Assembly (NCBI RefSeq): GCF_002940685.1
Contig: NZ_PNFP01000016.1
Span: forward strand, 1 to 64,000
From: Ensifer adhaerens
GTDB lineage: Bacteria > Pseudomonadota > Alphaproteobacteria > Rhizobiales > Rhizobiaceae
Reading direction: 5' to 3'
Length of the DNA stretch: 64,000 nucleotides
Made by a program: the position numbers and the translations under genes. Shown in pieces: positions 1 to 9,352 of the stretch. Within the stretch, counting starts at the first letter, position 1. The number at the start of each line of letters is the position of its first letter. The notes beneath the pieces were generated by a model. It ran no database searches, was not told the origin of the DNA, and worked only from the letters and a program-made list of their open reading frames with translations.

Positions 1-83
1 TTCAGCCGGATCGCCGCCGCAAGACCGGCCGGCCCCGCGCCGACGATCACAACGTCGAACTCCATGCTCTCGCGTTCAACCAT
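1..83 (-). CDS. Electron transfer flavoprotein-ubiquinone oxidoreductase, N-terminal fragment (runs off window)
   Basis: Only the first 27 or so codons are inside the window. They read MVERESMEFDVVIVGAGPAG and then a further LAAAIRL, which contains the GxGxxG dinucleotide-binding loop of an FAD enzyme. The VERESMEFDVVIVGAG start is what I know from ETF-QO, the Fe-S flavoprotein that passes electrons from reduced ETF to membrane ubiquinone. The start at 83 is preferred because AGG lies 9 nt upstream; an ATG at 89 is in frame but too close to it. The gene is last in a same-strand run with acyl-CoA dehydrogenase, EtfB and EtfA, which supports the call. The FAD fold is certain; ETF-QO rather than another flavoenzyme is inferred from the start and neighbours. 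Confidence 0.7.
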   Translation of the reverse strand, partial: MVERESMEFDVVIVGAGPAGLAAAIRL

Positions 84-245
84 CTGCATGCACCTATCAA
101 TTGGCGGCTCTACTGAAGCGCGCCGCGCGGAACGCTACGGCCGCCCTCGCCGAGGACCGCTAGAAGTTCGCACGGCGACGCGCCGAAGACGCGGCGTCGT
201 CACCGTGCTGGAGGTTTGGTTCAATGGATCTGGTTCAGGAAGAAC

Positions 246-1748
246 TCAGTCCTTCGGTGGCCAGGTCGGGATGCTCCCCCGACCCGACGGAAACCGGACG
301 TTCTTGGAGCGCGTGAATTCGCGCAGGGTTTCGGCGGCATTTTCCCGTCCGAAGCCGCTTCCCTTCTGCCCGCCGAAGGGGGAACCGAGGAAGGCACGGC
401 GCATGTAGTTGTTGACGAAGATCATGCCGGCTTCGAGCCTGGCGGCGATCTTGCCGGCATGGGCCTCGTCGGTCGTGCAGATCGCTGCCGTCAGGCCGTA
501 CTCGCTGTCATTGGCGATGCGGATCGCCTCTTCCTCGGTCGAAAACCGCATGATGCTGGCGATCGGACCGAACATCTCCTCGCGCGCCGGGGTCATGTCG
601 GACGTGACATCAGCGAGCACCGTCGGGGCAACCCAGTAGCCGTCCTTCAATCGCTCCTCGGTCGGCAGCCTGCCCTGGGTGACGAGGCGGGCTCCTTCCT
701 TCAGTGCGATATCGAGATAGGACAGCACCTTGTCGCGGTGCTTCGCATCGACCATCGCGCCGATATCGGTCGCCGGATCGAGCCCGTCGCCGACGACGAG
801 CTTCTCGGTCGCCCGCGCGAACCGCTCGAGGAACTGGTCGTGGAGGCTGTCGTGCACGAGAATGCGCGACGTCGACGTGCATGCCTCGCCCTGATTGTAG
901 AACATGCCTTCGAGCGCGACGTCGATCGCGACGTCGAGATCGGCATCGGCAAGCACGATCAGCGCGTTCTTTCCGCCAAGTTCCATCGTGGCATAGGTGA
1001 GGTTCTGCGCCGCCGACTGCAGCACGCGCCGGCCGGTCATCGTCGAGCCGGTGAAGGTGATCCGCTCGACCAGCGGATGGGAGGCAAGTGCCGGGCCGGA
1101 CGCGAGACCTGCAACGGCATTGAGCACGCCCGGCGGCAGGATTTCATTGGCGAGTTCGACAAGCCGCAGCACGGTCAGGGGCGCCTGCTCACCCGGCTTG
1201 ATGACGACGGTGTTGCCGGCGGCGAGCGCCGGCGCGCACTTCTTGGAAAAGTGGATCGGCGGCCAGTTGAAAGGCAGGATCGCCGCGACCACGCCATAGG
1301 GCTCGTAGCTGATGCGCGCCTCGATCGGTCCCTGATCGAGGATCTCGCCGTGGATCGTATCGGCGAGACCGCCGAAATAGTCGAAGCACGCATGGCAGAA
1401 CGACAGGTCGAAGCGCAAGGCATCGCGTCGCGGCTTGCCCACCTCGCGCGCCTCGATCTCGGCCAGCTCGTCGACGTGCTTGCGGATATGGGCCGCGACC
1501 TCTCGCAGGATCTGGCCGCGCTCGCGCGGCGAACGATCACGCCATGCCTGGTAGGCGCCGCGCGCGCTTCTGACCGCCCGGTCGACGTCGCTCTCCGACG
1601 CGTTGGTCACGTGCGCAATGGTCGCGCCGGTCGCCGGCTCCTCGACGCTGAACGTGGTGGCGCTGCCGTCATCCAGAAATTCTCCGCCCACGAACAGGCC
1701 GGACATCCTGAGCGGTGCCCGCGCCTGATCCTCGACATTCTTAAGCAT
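246..1748 (-). CDS. NAD(P)-dependent aldehyde dehydrogenase family protein
   Basis: 500-aa aldehyde dehydrogenase, oxidising an aldehyde to the acid in the cytosol. All catalytic positions are visible: Asn161 in PFNWP, the cofactor Lys184 in VVIKPGEQ, the general base Glu256 in ELGGK, and the nucleophile Cys290 in NQGEACTS. Length is normal for the superfamily. The start at 1748 follows GGAGGAG with 6 nt spacing; a start five codons earlier lacks a site. It sits 110 nt downstream of the AraC regulator and 156 nt upstream of the ETF-QO gene on the same strand, so it probably belongs to the same catabolic unit as the acyl-CoA dehydrogenase. The substrate cannot be told from sequence. Confidence 0.9.
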   Translation of the reverse strand: MLKNVEDQARAPLRMSGLFVGGEFLDDGSATTFSVEEPATGATIAHVTNASESDVDRAVRSARGAYQAWRDRSPRERGQILREVAAHIRKHVDELAEIEAREVGKPRRDALRFDLSFCHACFDYFGGLADTIHGEILDQGPIEARISYEPYGVVAAILPFNWPPIHFSKKCAPALAAGNTVVIKPGEQAPLTVLRLVELANEILPPGVLNAVAGLASGPALASHPLVERITFTGSTMTGRRVLQSAAQNLTYATMELGGKNALIVLADADLDVAIDVALEGMFYNQGEACTSTSRILVHDSLHDQFLERFARATEKLVVGDGLDPATDIGAMVDAKHRDKVLSYLDIALKEGARLVTQGRLPTEERLKDGYWVAPTVLADVTSDMTPAREEMFGPIASIMRFSTEEEAIRIANDSEYGLTAAICTTDEAHAGKIAARLEAGMIFVNNYMRRAFLGSPFGGQKGSGFGRENAAETLREFTRSKNVRFPSGRGSIPTWPPKD

Positions 1749-1858
1749 TGCTACTCCTCCCATGTTGCAATCAACCGCACATGCCGGACCGGATCCCGGT
1801 CAGGCTCTCCTCTGTCCGACGGACAATCCCGTTGCCCGCCTGGTTCCACTTGCCCTGA

Positions 1859-2875
1859 CTAGCTCTTGCCCCTCGGCATGGGGCCCGCGGCCTGCGCGGC
1901 AAGGCCGCGCCGGGCGGCCGCGGGCACGGCAAGGTCGCTCAACCGTTTCGCCCGATAGGCCGTCGGGGTCATTCCGACCGACTTTCGAAACGCCCGCAGG
2001 AAATACTTCTCGTCGTTGTAACCAACGGCAAAGGCGATCTGGCCGATCGGCTCGTCGGTCAGCACCAGCCGCTCGCGCGCATCATCGATGCGCATCTCGC
2101 GTATGAGCGCGTTGAAGCTGGTGCCGGTATGCTGTCGTAAAAGCGCGCAGAGGCGGCTGCGGGAAAGCCTGGCATAGGTCGCCGCCTGATCGAGCGTCGG
2201 CGAGCGCAGATAGTTCTCCGCAATGAAGTCGGAGATCCGACGCATGTGTCCGCTGTCCCGGCCGATCACCGGCAGCACCGGCGACAACTCGTCGAAACGA
2301 TCCTCATAGGCCCGGCAGATCCTGCCGAGCATCAGCGTCAACTCGGCGCGAATGATCTCGCCTGTACAGATGCGATCCTCCGAATGCTCCAGGATCATCG
2401 CCCGGCAGGCCTCCTCGACGCGCGCCGCCAGGGCTTCGTCGAGGTTGAAGTCGATGTGCCCCTGCCAGGCAAAGGGCGTGAGTTCCGGGGCGATGCGCAC
2501 CAGTTCCGAGATCGGATAGGAGCGCGTGATCCCCGGCCGGAGGAAGTCGAGATCGAAATAGATCACGACAGACCGCGACGCGCTGCTGAACCGCATCTGG
2601 TGCGGGGTCATCGGCGCGATGAAATAGATCGAGCCCGGCTGCGGCCTGTAGGATCTGAGCCCGACGCGTGCCGTCGGCGCTTCGCTCATGAAATAGACGA
2701 TCTGGAAGTAGTCGTGCTTGTGCGCCGGATAGAGCCTTTGGGTCTTTTCGACCAAGCGTATATGGAACCGGGGTGCATCGGCCCGTTCGAGCGCGTAGGA
2801 ACGAAAGGGCGCCGAGAGGGTATCGTCCACGCCCTGATCCGGATCGCCGCCCGGCTGCCCGTCTGTCCTCACCAT
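1859..2875 (-). CDS. AraC-family transcriptional regulator
   Basis: 338-aa DNA-binding regulator. The N-terminal half (about residues 25-190) looks like a cupin-type sensing domain, with HKHDYFQIVYFM and the later APMTPHQMRF. The C-terminal 100 residues hold the double helix-turn-helix of the AraC/XylS family (RSRLCALLRQHTG, then the second helix region IGQIAFAVGYNDEKYFLRAFRK and the closing MTPTAYR). It lies between etfA (39 nt upstream) and the aldehyde dehydrogenase (110 nt downstream) on the same strand, so it is the natural candidate regulator of the ETF/acyl-CoA dehydrogenase unit. A palindrome at 5987-6000, ahead of the acyl-CoA dehydrogenase, could be its target, but that is only a guess. 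Confidence 0.88.
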   Translation of the reverse strand: MVRTDGQPGGDPDQGVDDTLSAPFRSYALERADAPRFHIRLVEKTQRLYPAHKHDYFQIVYFMSEAPTARVGLRSYRPQPGSIYFIAPMTPHQMRFSSASRSVVIYFDLDFLRPGITRSYPISELVRIAPELTPFAWQGHIDFNLDEALAARVEEACRAMILEHSEDRICTGEIIRAELTLMLGRICRAYEDRFDELSPVLPVIGRDSGHMRRISDFIAENYLRSPTLDQAATYARLSRSRLCALLRQHTGTSFNALIREMRIDDARERLVLTDEPIGQIAFAVGYNDEKYFLRAFRKSVGMTPTAYRAKRLSDLAVPAAARRGLAAQAAGPMPRGKS

Positions 2876-2914
2876 CTCGTCCTCCCCGTTTGCCTCACTG
2901 CCGATGCCACCTGC

Positions 2915-3856
2915 TCAAGTCGCGCTTGCGAGCGTCCCTTTCAATTCGGGAACGGCCTCGAAGAGATCGGCCACGAGACCGTAGTCTGCAACCTGGAAGA
3001 TCGGTGCCTCGGCGTCCCTGTTGATCGCGACGATCACCTTACTGTCCTTCATGCCTGCCAGGTGCTGGATCGCGCCGGAAATGCCGCAGGCGATATAGAG
3101 GTCGGGCGCGACGATCTTGCCGGTCTGGCCGACCTGAAGGTCATTCGACACATAGCCGGCGTCAACCGCCGCACGGCTCGCGCCCAGTGCCGCCCCCAGC
3201 GTGTCGGCGAGCGGCGCAAGCACCGTCTCGAAATTGTCGGCCGAGCCCATGCCGCGCCCGCCGGAGACGACGATGCGCGCCGAGGTCAGGTCGGGCCGTT
3301 CCGAGACGGCAACCGCATTGGCGACGAATGTCGACAGGCAGGAGCCTGGGACAATGTCGACGGTCTCGATCGGCTTTGCCTCACCCTTGCCGACGGGCCG
3401 GAACGCCGACGCCCGGATCGTCAGAACGCGCTTCGGATCCTTCGAGCGCACCGTCTGAACGATGTTGCCGGCATAGATCGGACGGCGAAACAGGTCGGGA
3501 CTATCGATCGCGATCACATCCGAGATCTGCATGACGTCGAGCAATGCCGCAACGCGTGGCATCACGTTCTTGCCGGTCGATGTGGACGCCGCGACGATGG
3601 CGTCGTAGTTGCCCGACCGAGCAACGATCAGGTCGGCGAGCGGCTCGGCAAGCTGGTTGGCAAGGCTTTCCCCTTCGGCGAGCAGGACCTTGGAGACGCC
3701 GTCGAGATGGGCGGCAGCCAGGGCCACGTCGTGACACCCCTTGCCCGCGACGAGCACGTGAACGTCGTTGTCGAGGCAAAGCGCGGCACTGACCGCCCTT
3801 GCCGTTGCCTCGTCCAGTTGCGCATTGCCGTGTTCGGCCAAGACAAGCACGCTCAT
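2915..3856 (-). CDS. etfA: Electron transfer flavoprotein, alpha subunit
   Basis: 313-aa FAD-binding subunit of the ETF heterodimer, which takes electrons from acyl-CoA or other flavin dehydrogenases and hands them to ETF-QO. The family C-terminal FAD domain is clear: [23 protein letters not shown], then [14 protein letters not shown] and [18 protein letters not shown]. The N-terminal start MSVLVLAEH is the canonical EtfA start. A longer open frame upstream is only the antisense of etfB. The ATG overlaps the etfB stop by 4 nt (ATGA), so the two are translationally coupled. This looks like a second, pathway-dedicated ETF because it is packaged with its own dehydrogenase and ETF-QO; the housekeeping copy is not in the window. 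Confidence 0.95.
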   Translation of the reverse strand: MSVLVLAEHGNAQLDEATARAVSAALCLDNDVHVLVAGKGCHDVALAAAHLDGVSKVLLAEGESLANQLAEPLADLIVARSGNYDAIVAASTSTGKNVMPRVAALLDVMQISDVIAIDSPDLFRRPIYAGNIVQTVRSKDPKRVLTIRASAFRPVGKGEAKPIETVDIVPGSCLSTFVANAVAVSERPDLTSARIVVSGGRGMGSADNFETVLAPLADTLGAALGASRAAVDAGYVSNDLQVGQTGKIVAPDLYIACGISGAIQHLAGMKDSKVIVAINRDAEAPIFQVADYGLVADLFEAVPELKGTLASAT

Positions 3857-4605
3857 GCCAGCACTCCCGCTTCCGTTTTCAGTCGTTCGACAAGTTCCGC
3901 CACCGACTTGACCTTGATGCCGGCGGCGCGCGTCGGCGGCTCCTCGAGGCGGACGACCTCCAGGCGCTCCTCGATGACCAGCCCGTAGTCCGAGGCTTGC
4001 CTTTCCTCCAGCGGCTTCTTCTTGGCCTTCATGATGTTCGGCAGCGACGCATAGCGCGGCTCGTTCAGGCGCAGATCTGCCGTGACGATCGCCGGCAGGG
4101 TGAGCGCGATCGTCTGCGATCCGCCATCGACCTCGCGGATGACGGTGACGCGGTCGCCATCGACGGCAAGCTGCGAGGCGAAGGTCGCCTGCGGCCAGCC
4201 GAGTTTTGCCGCCAGCATCTGCCCGGTCTGATTGCAATCGTCGTCGATGGCCTGTTTTCCAAGAAGGATCAAAGCCGGCTGCTCTTCGCCGGCGACGGCG
4301 CTGAGGACCTTGGCGACGGCGAGCGGCTCGGTTGTCGCCTCCGTCCTGACGAGGAGGCCGCGGTCGGCCCCCATCGCCAGCGCGGTCCGCAAGGTCTCCG
4401 TCGCCTTGTCGGGACCGACCGAAACGACGACCACTTCGGAAGCGATGCCTGCCTCCTTGAGCCGGACCGCTTCCTCGACCGCGATCTCGTCGAACGGGTT
4501 CATCGTCATCTTGACGGCGGCAAGGTCGAGACCGCTGCCGTCCGCCCGTAACCTCACCTTCACATTTGGATCGGCAACGCGCTTCACCGCGACCAGTATC
4601 TTCAT
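3853..4605 (-). CDS. etfB: Electron transfer flavoprotein, beta subunit
   Basis: 250-aa beta subunit, matching the usual 249-255 aa. It carries the N-terminal [18 protein letters not shown], the AMP-binding region around [18 protein letters not shown], and the EtfB signature [20 protein letters not shown] followed by AKKKP, which includes the recognition loop that docks on partner dehydrogenases. It lies 38 nt downstream of the acyl-CoA dehydrogenase and overlaps etfA by 4 nt, so it is the middle of a cotranscribed dehydrogenase-ETF unit. Confidence 0.95.
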   Translation of the reverse strand: MKILVAVKRVADPNVKVRLRADGSGLDLAAVKMTMNPFDEIAVEEAVRLKEAGIASEVVVVSVGPDKATETLRTALAMGADRGLLVRTEATTEPLAVAKVLSAVAGEEQPALILLGKQAIDDDCNQTGQMLAAKLGWPQATFASQLAVDGDRVTVIREVDGGSQTIALTLPAIVTADLRLNEPRYASLPNIMKAKKKPLEERQASDYGLVIEERLEVVRLEEPPTRAAGIKVKSVAELVERLKTEAGVLA

Positions 4606-4643
4606 CTTCGTCCTCCCGGGCCCGCCATCTCCTCCGCCACGTC

Positions 4644-5888
4644 CTAGTTTTCAGGGCCTGCGTATTTGCCGGCGGTTGCCGGGAACATGGTCTTGATGAT
4701 CTTCATCCGGCTGACATCGACGGTCGCGTCCATGTGCAGGAAGATGGCGGCATCGCGGAACAGCTTCTCGATGCCGAACTCCAGCATTGCGCCGTTGCCG
4801 CCATGTAGTTCCAGCGCGTGGGTGGCGACCTTCATGATCTCTTCCGACGCGTAGACCTTGGCCATGTTGCAGAGAACATCCATGTCCGGATGCCCCTCGT
4901 CGACGGCCCTCGATGCCCGTTCGATCAGGGCACGCACCGCCTCGATCCGCGTCGCCATGTCGGCGAGCCTGAGCGCCACCGCCTGGTGCTTGATGAGAAT
5001 ACGCCCGCCCTGCACGTAGTTCTGGACGTAGTCGGCCGTGCGTTCGAAACAGGCGACGCCGACGCCGAGGTTCTTGGCCGCCTGGATGATCTTGCCGGCA
5101 CGGAAATACTGCCCGGCGCTGCCAAGCGCGGTGTTCTGCACAAGCAGGTGATCGGCCGGCACCCGGCAGTCTTCGAACACCAGTTCGCCGTTGTTCATGA
5201 AACGGCAGCCCATGGTCTCGTTGCACTTCGTCACCGTCAGGCCGGGCGTGTCGCGCGGCACGAGGAAACTCGAGGTCCCCTGCAACATGCCGACGGAGGA
5301 GTCGGTGTTGGCGTAGACGACATAGAGGCTCGCGTCGAAGCCGTTCGAGATGAACTGCTTGCGGCCGTTGATCACCCAGTGTCCGTCCTTGAGCACGGCC
5401 TTCGTGTGCATCGCCGCCTCGGGCACGTTGTAGGGTAGCCAGCGATCGGAAGCGCCGCGCGGCTCGGTAAGGCAATGGGCCAGCAGGAACTGCGGGTCCG
5501 CCAAGAGGCGCGGGAACCACTTGTCCTGCAGATGCTTCGGCGCGAACTCGCGCAGGAGGATCGAGACCTTCCAGTTCTGCACCAGCTTGTCGGCCAGGCC
5601 AGAGTCGCCGCGGGCGATTTCCTCCGAGATGAGCGCGAAAGTCCTGACTTCCGTCTCGCGCTCGAGGTCGACGCCGCCATAGGCTTCCGGCACGCCGAGC
5701 GTACGGACGCCGATCGTTTCGGCGCCCTCCAGGATCGAGCGCGGCAGCCGCTCGCCGGGGCTCATGTCCCATTCGCGCTGCCAGTTCGATCGAATGAAGG
5801 GCGTCACCGCGTCGTCGACGAAGGCGCGGCAGCTGTCGCGCATCAATCGCTGTTCCTGGGACAGTGAGCCGTCATCGGCGTGGATCAT
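4644..5888 (-). CDS. Acyl-CoA dehydrogenase family protein
   Basis: 414-aa FAD flavoenzyme of the acyl-CoA dehydrogenase superfamily, expected to form a 2,3-enoyl-CoA and pass electrons to the ETF encoded next to it. The three-domain architecture is visible: an N-terminal helical domain, a central beta domain ([11 protein letters not shown], then [13 protein letters not shown], the FAD/substrate loop), and a C-terminal helical domain with [19 protein letters not shown]. The start at 5888 has GGGAG 6 nt upstream; an in-frame start 25 codons earlier has no site. It is first in a minus-strand run with etfB and etfA. Substrate is unknown, and the absence of thiolase, hydratase or CoA ligase nearby argues against a complete beta-oxidation operon. 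Confidence 0.92.
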   Translation of the reverse strand: MIHADDGSLSQEQRLMRDSCRAFVDDAVTPFIRSNWQREWDMSPGERLPRSILEGAETIGVRTLGVPEAYGGVDLERETEVRTFALISEEIARGDSGLADKLVQNWKVSILLREFAPKHLQDKWFPRLLADPQFLLAHCLTEPRGASDRWLPYNVPEAAMHTKAVLKDGHWVINGRKQFISNGFDASLYVVYANTDSSVGMLQGTSSFLVPRDTPGLTVTKCNETMGCRFMNNGELVFEDCRVPADHLLVQNTALGSAGQYFRAGKIIQAAKNLGVGVACFERTADYVQNYVQGGRILIKHQAVALRLADMATRIEAVRALIERASRAVDEGHPDMDVLCNMAKVYASEEIMKVATHALELHGGNGAMLEFGIEKLFRDAAIFLHMDATVDVSRMKIIKTMFPATAGKYAGPEN

Positions 5889-6304
5889 TTCTCGCTCCCT
5901 TGGTTGATCTGGCAGGTTCCTCATCCTGCCGACAGATTGGTAGCGCGGCGTCCCGGTGGACATGAGGTTCGAGTGTGCTCTTTTGGTGGACTATCGTCCA
6001 ATTCGACGTGGATTTTCTGCGCCATATCTGAAGCAACTGAACACCAGGCTGTGTTCGACCGCTCCGCATGCGATCACAGTCTTGCCCGGCGCCGGCAAAA
6101 ATCGTTGTCCTATCTTCAGGACACTGTGGCCCGATTTCAGCAGCTACCGCGCGTTTGTACCGCTCGTATCTTTTTTGAGCCCGCCCGCTCAGGCGCGGCG
6201 AGACGGCTCGGCCACCATCCGACGCCGCACCTGCCGGGGAGGCGACGCGAACCACCCGCGACCTCCGCCAGTTTGCTTTCACCGATCCAGTTGAGGAGAG
6301 TGCC
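5889..6304. other. Divergent intergenic region between acyl-CoA dehydrogenase and amidohydrolase genes
   Basis: 416 nt with no convincing gene; open frames here lack ribosome sites or are tails of neighbouring frames. It must hold the promoters for the minus-strand dehydrogenase/ETF operon and the plus-strand amidohydrolase. The one structured element I see is the dyad TGGAC-TATC-GTCCA at 5987-6000, about 100 nt upstream of the dehydrogenase start. Confidence 0.6.
5987..6000. promoter_or_regulatory. Perfect inverted repeat TGGAC-N4-GTCCA, possible operator
   Basis: A 14-bp dyad with two perfect 5-bp arms sits 99 nt upstream of the acyl-CoA dehydrogenase start and about 305 nt upstream of the amidohydrolase start. 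Position and symmetry suit a regulator site. AraC proteins more often bind direct repeats, so its ownership is open. Confidence 0.3.
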
Positions 6305-7999
6305 TTGATCCGCCGGTTTTCGACTTTCTGCCTCGCCGCGGCGCAGCTTGCCGTTTTCACATCACCGTCCCTGGCAAGCGATCGCCCCGACCTCGTGCTC
6401 CGAAACGGGACGATCGTCACCATGGACGACGACCGCGCGATAGCAGAAGCGCTTGCCATTTCCGACGGCCGCATCCTGGCGGTCGGCACCGATGAGGAAA
6501 TCCAGGCCTTCGTGCAGCCGGGCACAAAAGTTCTGGATCTTGGCGGCCGCACCGTCATTCCCGGCCTTGTCGATACGCATATCCATGCGATCCGTGGCGG
6601 CCAGACTTATCCGTTTGAAACCTACTGGCATGACGAAACGAGCCTTGCGAGCGCGCTCGAAGCCCTGAAAACCGCGGCGCGCGATCGCGCAAGCGACCAG
6701 TGGGTCGCGGTCGTCGGCTCCTGGCATCCGGACCAGTTCGCCGAGCGTCGCGCGCCTGACGTGGCCGACCTCGACAAGGCCCTGCCGGACACGCCGGCCT
6801 ATGTGCAATATCTCTATGACTACGCGCTCGTGAACACCAAGGGGATCGAACTGCTTGCTCTCGACAGCACCAAACCGAAACTGCCGCCCGGCGTCCGGAT
6901 CGAGCGCAACGAAGAGGACCGCGCGACGGGCAAGCTCTTCGGAAATATCGGCTCGTTCAACGTGCTCTTCGGACAACTCAGTGCGATTGGAAAGGAAGAG
7001 CGCAAGGCGAACCTGAAGACCTTCTTCTCGCATCTGAACGCGGTCGGGGTCACCGGTTTCATCGACCCTTCCGCCGGACCGGCGGCCGGCTACGAACCGT
7101 TCTTCGCGCTCAGGGACGAAGGCGGCCTCACGCTGAGGGCCGGCTACCGCATTCCGGCGGCCCATCCCGGCAACGAAGCCGAATGGTTCCGCGAGATCAT
7201 GTCGTTCCGTCCCGCCGTCCACGACGACGGCACGCTGAGCTTCCTCGGTCTTGGCGAATCCCTGGTCTTTGCGATGAACGACGGCGTGCAGATGGGGCCG
7301 GGGTTCACCCCGCCGAAGGAAGCGCGCGACGAACTGCGGAATGTCGCGCTCTTCGCCGCCGAGCGGCGCATCCCCGTCGAGATCCACGCCTATACCGATG
7401 ACGCCGCGAGCGCCATCCTCGACGTCTTCGAGGAGGTGCACAAGACGCGTCCGCTCAATGACCTCAGGTGGTCGATCGCCCACCTCAACACCGGATCGGA
7501 ACGGACACTCGACCGGATGCAGAAGATGGGCCTCGCCTACACCGTCCAGATGGGTCCCTATTTCGAGGGAGCGGCGATCGCTGATGCCAACGGCGCCGAC
7601 GTGGCAGCCGTTTCGCCGCCGACACGCCTTGCCATCGACAAGGGGCTGCTCGTCGCAGGCGGCACCGATTCCACGCGGATCGGCGTGGCCGGCGTCTGGC
7701 AGGCGATTGAGTACCACCTGACCGGGCGCTCGCTCGGGGGCACGGTGCAGAAGGCCGACGACCAGTTGCTGACGCGACAAGAGGCGCTGCGGCTTTATAC
7801 GCGCAACGCCGCATGGATCGGCTTTGCCGAAGAGGACCGCGGCACGCTTTCGGCAGGCAAGCTCGCCGATCTCGCGGTGCTCGACAAGCCGTACATGACG
7901 ATGCCCGCCGACGAGATCGACACCATCGGATCGGTGCTGACCCTGCTTGGTGGCAAGGTCGTGCACGACGCCGGTGCCCTCGAGGCGGCAAAGCAATAG
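6305..7999 (+). CDS. Exported amidohydrolase (YtcJ-like, amidohydrolase family 3)
   Basis: 564-aa metal-dependent hydrolase. It begins with a Sec signal peptide (MIRRFSTFCLAAAQLAVFTS, cleavage probably after the Ala-Ser near residue 25), so it acts in the periplasm. The mature N-terminus has the small beta domain typical of amidohydrolases (LVLRNGTIVTMDDD), then the metal motif VDTHIHA with His92 and His94. The C-terminal metal Asp is probably in VAGGTDSTR, and the chain closes with the family's AGKLADLAVLDKP. The start is TTG, chosen because GAGGAGAG lies 4-5 nt upstream. It is divergent from the dehydrogenase/ETF operon. The substrate (an amide, lactam or imide) is not predictable. Confidence 0.88.
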   Translation: MIRRFSTFCLAAAQLAVFTSPSLASDRPDLVLRNGTIVTMDDDRAIAEALAISDGRILAVGTDEEIQAFVQPGTKVLDLGGRTVIPGLVDTHIHAIRGGQTYPFETYWHDETSLASALEALKTAARDRASDQWVAVVGSWHPDQFAERRAPDVADLDKALPDTPAYVQYLYDYALVNTKGIELLALDSTKPKLPPGVRIERNEEDRATGKLFGNIGSFNVLFGQLSAIGKEERKANLKTFFSHLNAVGVTGFIDPSAGPAAGYEPFFALRDEGGLTLRAGYRIPAAHPGNEAEWFREIMSFRPAVHDDGTLSFLGLGESLVFAMNDGVQMGPGFTPPKEARDELRNVALFAAERRIPVEIHAYTDDAASAILDVFEEVHKTRPLNDLRWSIAHLNTGSERTLDRMQKMGLAYTVQMGPYFEGAAIADANGADVAAVSPPTRLAIDKGLLVAGGTDSTRIGVAGVWQAIEYHLTGRSLGGTVQKADDQLLTRQEALRLYTRNAAWIGFAEEDRGTLSAGKLADLAVLDKPYMTMPADEIDTIGSVLTLLGGKVVHDAGALEAAKQ

Positions 8000-8039
8000 C
8001 CGGAGTGCCGGGGCAGCCCCGCACCCGTCACAGTCGACC

Positions 8040-8061
8040 GGGAGAGGTGACATCCTCTCCC
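8040..8061. terminator. Hairpin between convergent amidohydrolase and selD genes
   Basis: An 8-bp perfect stem GGGAGAGG/CCTCTCCC with a 6-nt loop lies in the 114-nt gap between two genes that converge. It could act as a bidirectional terminator, although only a weak T-rich run (TGTTGT) follows on the plus strand. Confidence 0.45.
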
Positions 8062-8113
8062 TGTTGTGCGCGATCTGAACGCCGCTTCCGGCCAGACAGG
8101 AATGAGCGCGGCG

Positions 8114-9169
8114 CTACGCGACCACCAACTGCGCCGGTCCGGCCACCGTTTCCCCAATCGCCGCCGCGGCGAAGCCATGCTTGCTGAAGAGGTCGAGGAC
8201 CTCCTGTGCGGCGGACCGGTCACAGGCAACGAGCAGGCCGCCGCTCGTCTGCGGATCGCAAAGCAGCGCCTTGTCGACCGCGCCCATCTCGCGGGCAAAG
8301 GCCACGTCCTGCCCGTAGCTTGCCCAGTTTCGCCCCGAAGCGCCGGTGACGAAGCCGGCAGTCGCGAAATCGAAGGCGCCTTCCAGTAGGGGAACGGCGG
8401 ACCAGTCGATACGGACCTGGCAGCTCGACCCGCGCGCCATCTCGAGCGCGTGGCCGGCAAGCCCGAAACCGGTGACATCGGTCATGGCATGAACGCCGGA
8501 ATGCCGCGCGAGGTCGGGCCCGGCGGTGTTGAGGCGGGTCGTGCTTGCGATCATCCTGATGTAACCGGCCTCATCGAGCGCGCCCTTTTTCAGCGCCGCC
8601 GAGAAGATGCCGACACCGAGCGGCTTGCCGAGGATCAGCACGTCGCCCGCAACGGCGCCGCTGTTGCGCTTGAGGTGGGCAGGGTCGACGAGGCCGAGAG
8701 CGACGAGGCCGTAGATCGGCTCGACGGAATCGATCGTATGGCCGCCGGCGATGGGAATTCCGGCCGCCCGACAGGCCGCCGCGCCGCCGTCGAGGATGGC
8801 ACCGATGGTCGCCGTCGACAGCACGTTGACCGGCATGCCGACGAGCGCCAGCGCAAAGATCGGCGTGCCGCCCATGGCGTAGACGTCGCTGATCGCATTG
8901 GTCGCGGCGATCCTGCCGAAATCGTGGGGATCGTCGACGATGGGCATGAAGAAGTCCGTGGTGGCGACCACGGCCTGGTGATCGTTGAGGCGGTAGACCG
9001 CCGCATCGTCGGACGTTTCGATGCCGACGAGGAGTTCCGGCGGAACCGGCAGTTGCACGCGTCCACGCAAGATTTCCTGAAGCACGCCCGGCGCGATCTT
9101 GCAGCCGCAGCCACCACCATGGGCAAGTGAGGTCAGGCGAGGCTCGGCGGAGGCGGATATGCTGCTCAC
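8114..9169 (-). CDS. selD: Selenide, water dikinase (selenophosphate synthetase)
   Basis: 351-aa enzyme that makes selenophosphate from selenide and ATP, the selenium donor for Sec-tRNA. Visible family marks are the N-terminal loop HGGGCGCK with catalytic Cys21 and Lys24, the ATP/Mg site around SDDAAVYRL, TTDFFMPIVDDPHDFGRIAA and SDVYAMGGTP, and the closing DPQTSGGLL. This form uses Cys, not Sec, at the catalytic position. The start is GTG at 9169 with GGGAG 8 nt upstream; the very long open frame continuing upstream is antisense to fdoG. It is divergent from the formate dehydrogenase operon, so one intergenic region can serve the Sec supply and the Sec enzyme. Confidence 0.96.
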   Translation of the reverse strand: MSSISASAEPRLTSLAHGGGCGCKIAPGVLQEILRGRVQLPVPPELLVGIETSDDAAVYRLNDHQAVVATTDFFMPIVDDPHDFGRIAATNAISDVYAMGGTPIFALALVGMPVNVLSTATIGAILDGGAAACRAAGIPIAGGHTIDSVEPIYGLVALGLVDPAHLKRNSGAVAGDVLILGKPLGVGIFSAALKKGALDEAGYIRMIASTTRLNTAGPDLARHSGVHAMTDVTGFGLAGHALEMARGSSCQVRIDWSAVPLLEGAFDFATAGFVTGASGRNWASYGQDVAFAREMGAVDKALLCDPQTSGGLLVACDRSAAQEVLDLFSKHGFAAAAIGETVAGPAQLVVA

Positions 9170-9352
9170 GGTTCGAACTCCCTCGATGCAATGGTGCCGA
9201 TGGCGGCCAGGTGGAGGATCGCGATCATGCCGCATCGTTTCCGGCAAGGCCATGACTTTTCGTGACAAATGCCGATCAAATCGGCCTTGACACGCCGGCC
9301 CTGAGGCTCGACCATTCGCATCAAGACCGATACGCATGGAAGAGGACCTCCA
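9170..9352. promoter_or_regulatory. Divergent promoter region of selD and fdoG
   Basis: 183 nt separate the two divergent starts. fdoG has a GAGGACC ribosome site just upstream of its ATG. I see no clear FNR/FixK dyad or sigma-54 GG-N10-GC element by eye, so the oxygen or formate control of this unit is not evident from sequence. Confidence 0.45.

Noticed and set aside
216-1862. 548-codon plus-strand open frame
   Set aside because: Exact antisense to the aldehyde dehydrogenase, which has all catalytic residues; the plus frame has no family pattern or ribosome site.
6362-8053. 563-codon minus-strand open frame opposite the amidohydrolase
   Set aside because: Shadow of a well-recognised gene, Arg/Gly-biased and without motifs.
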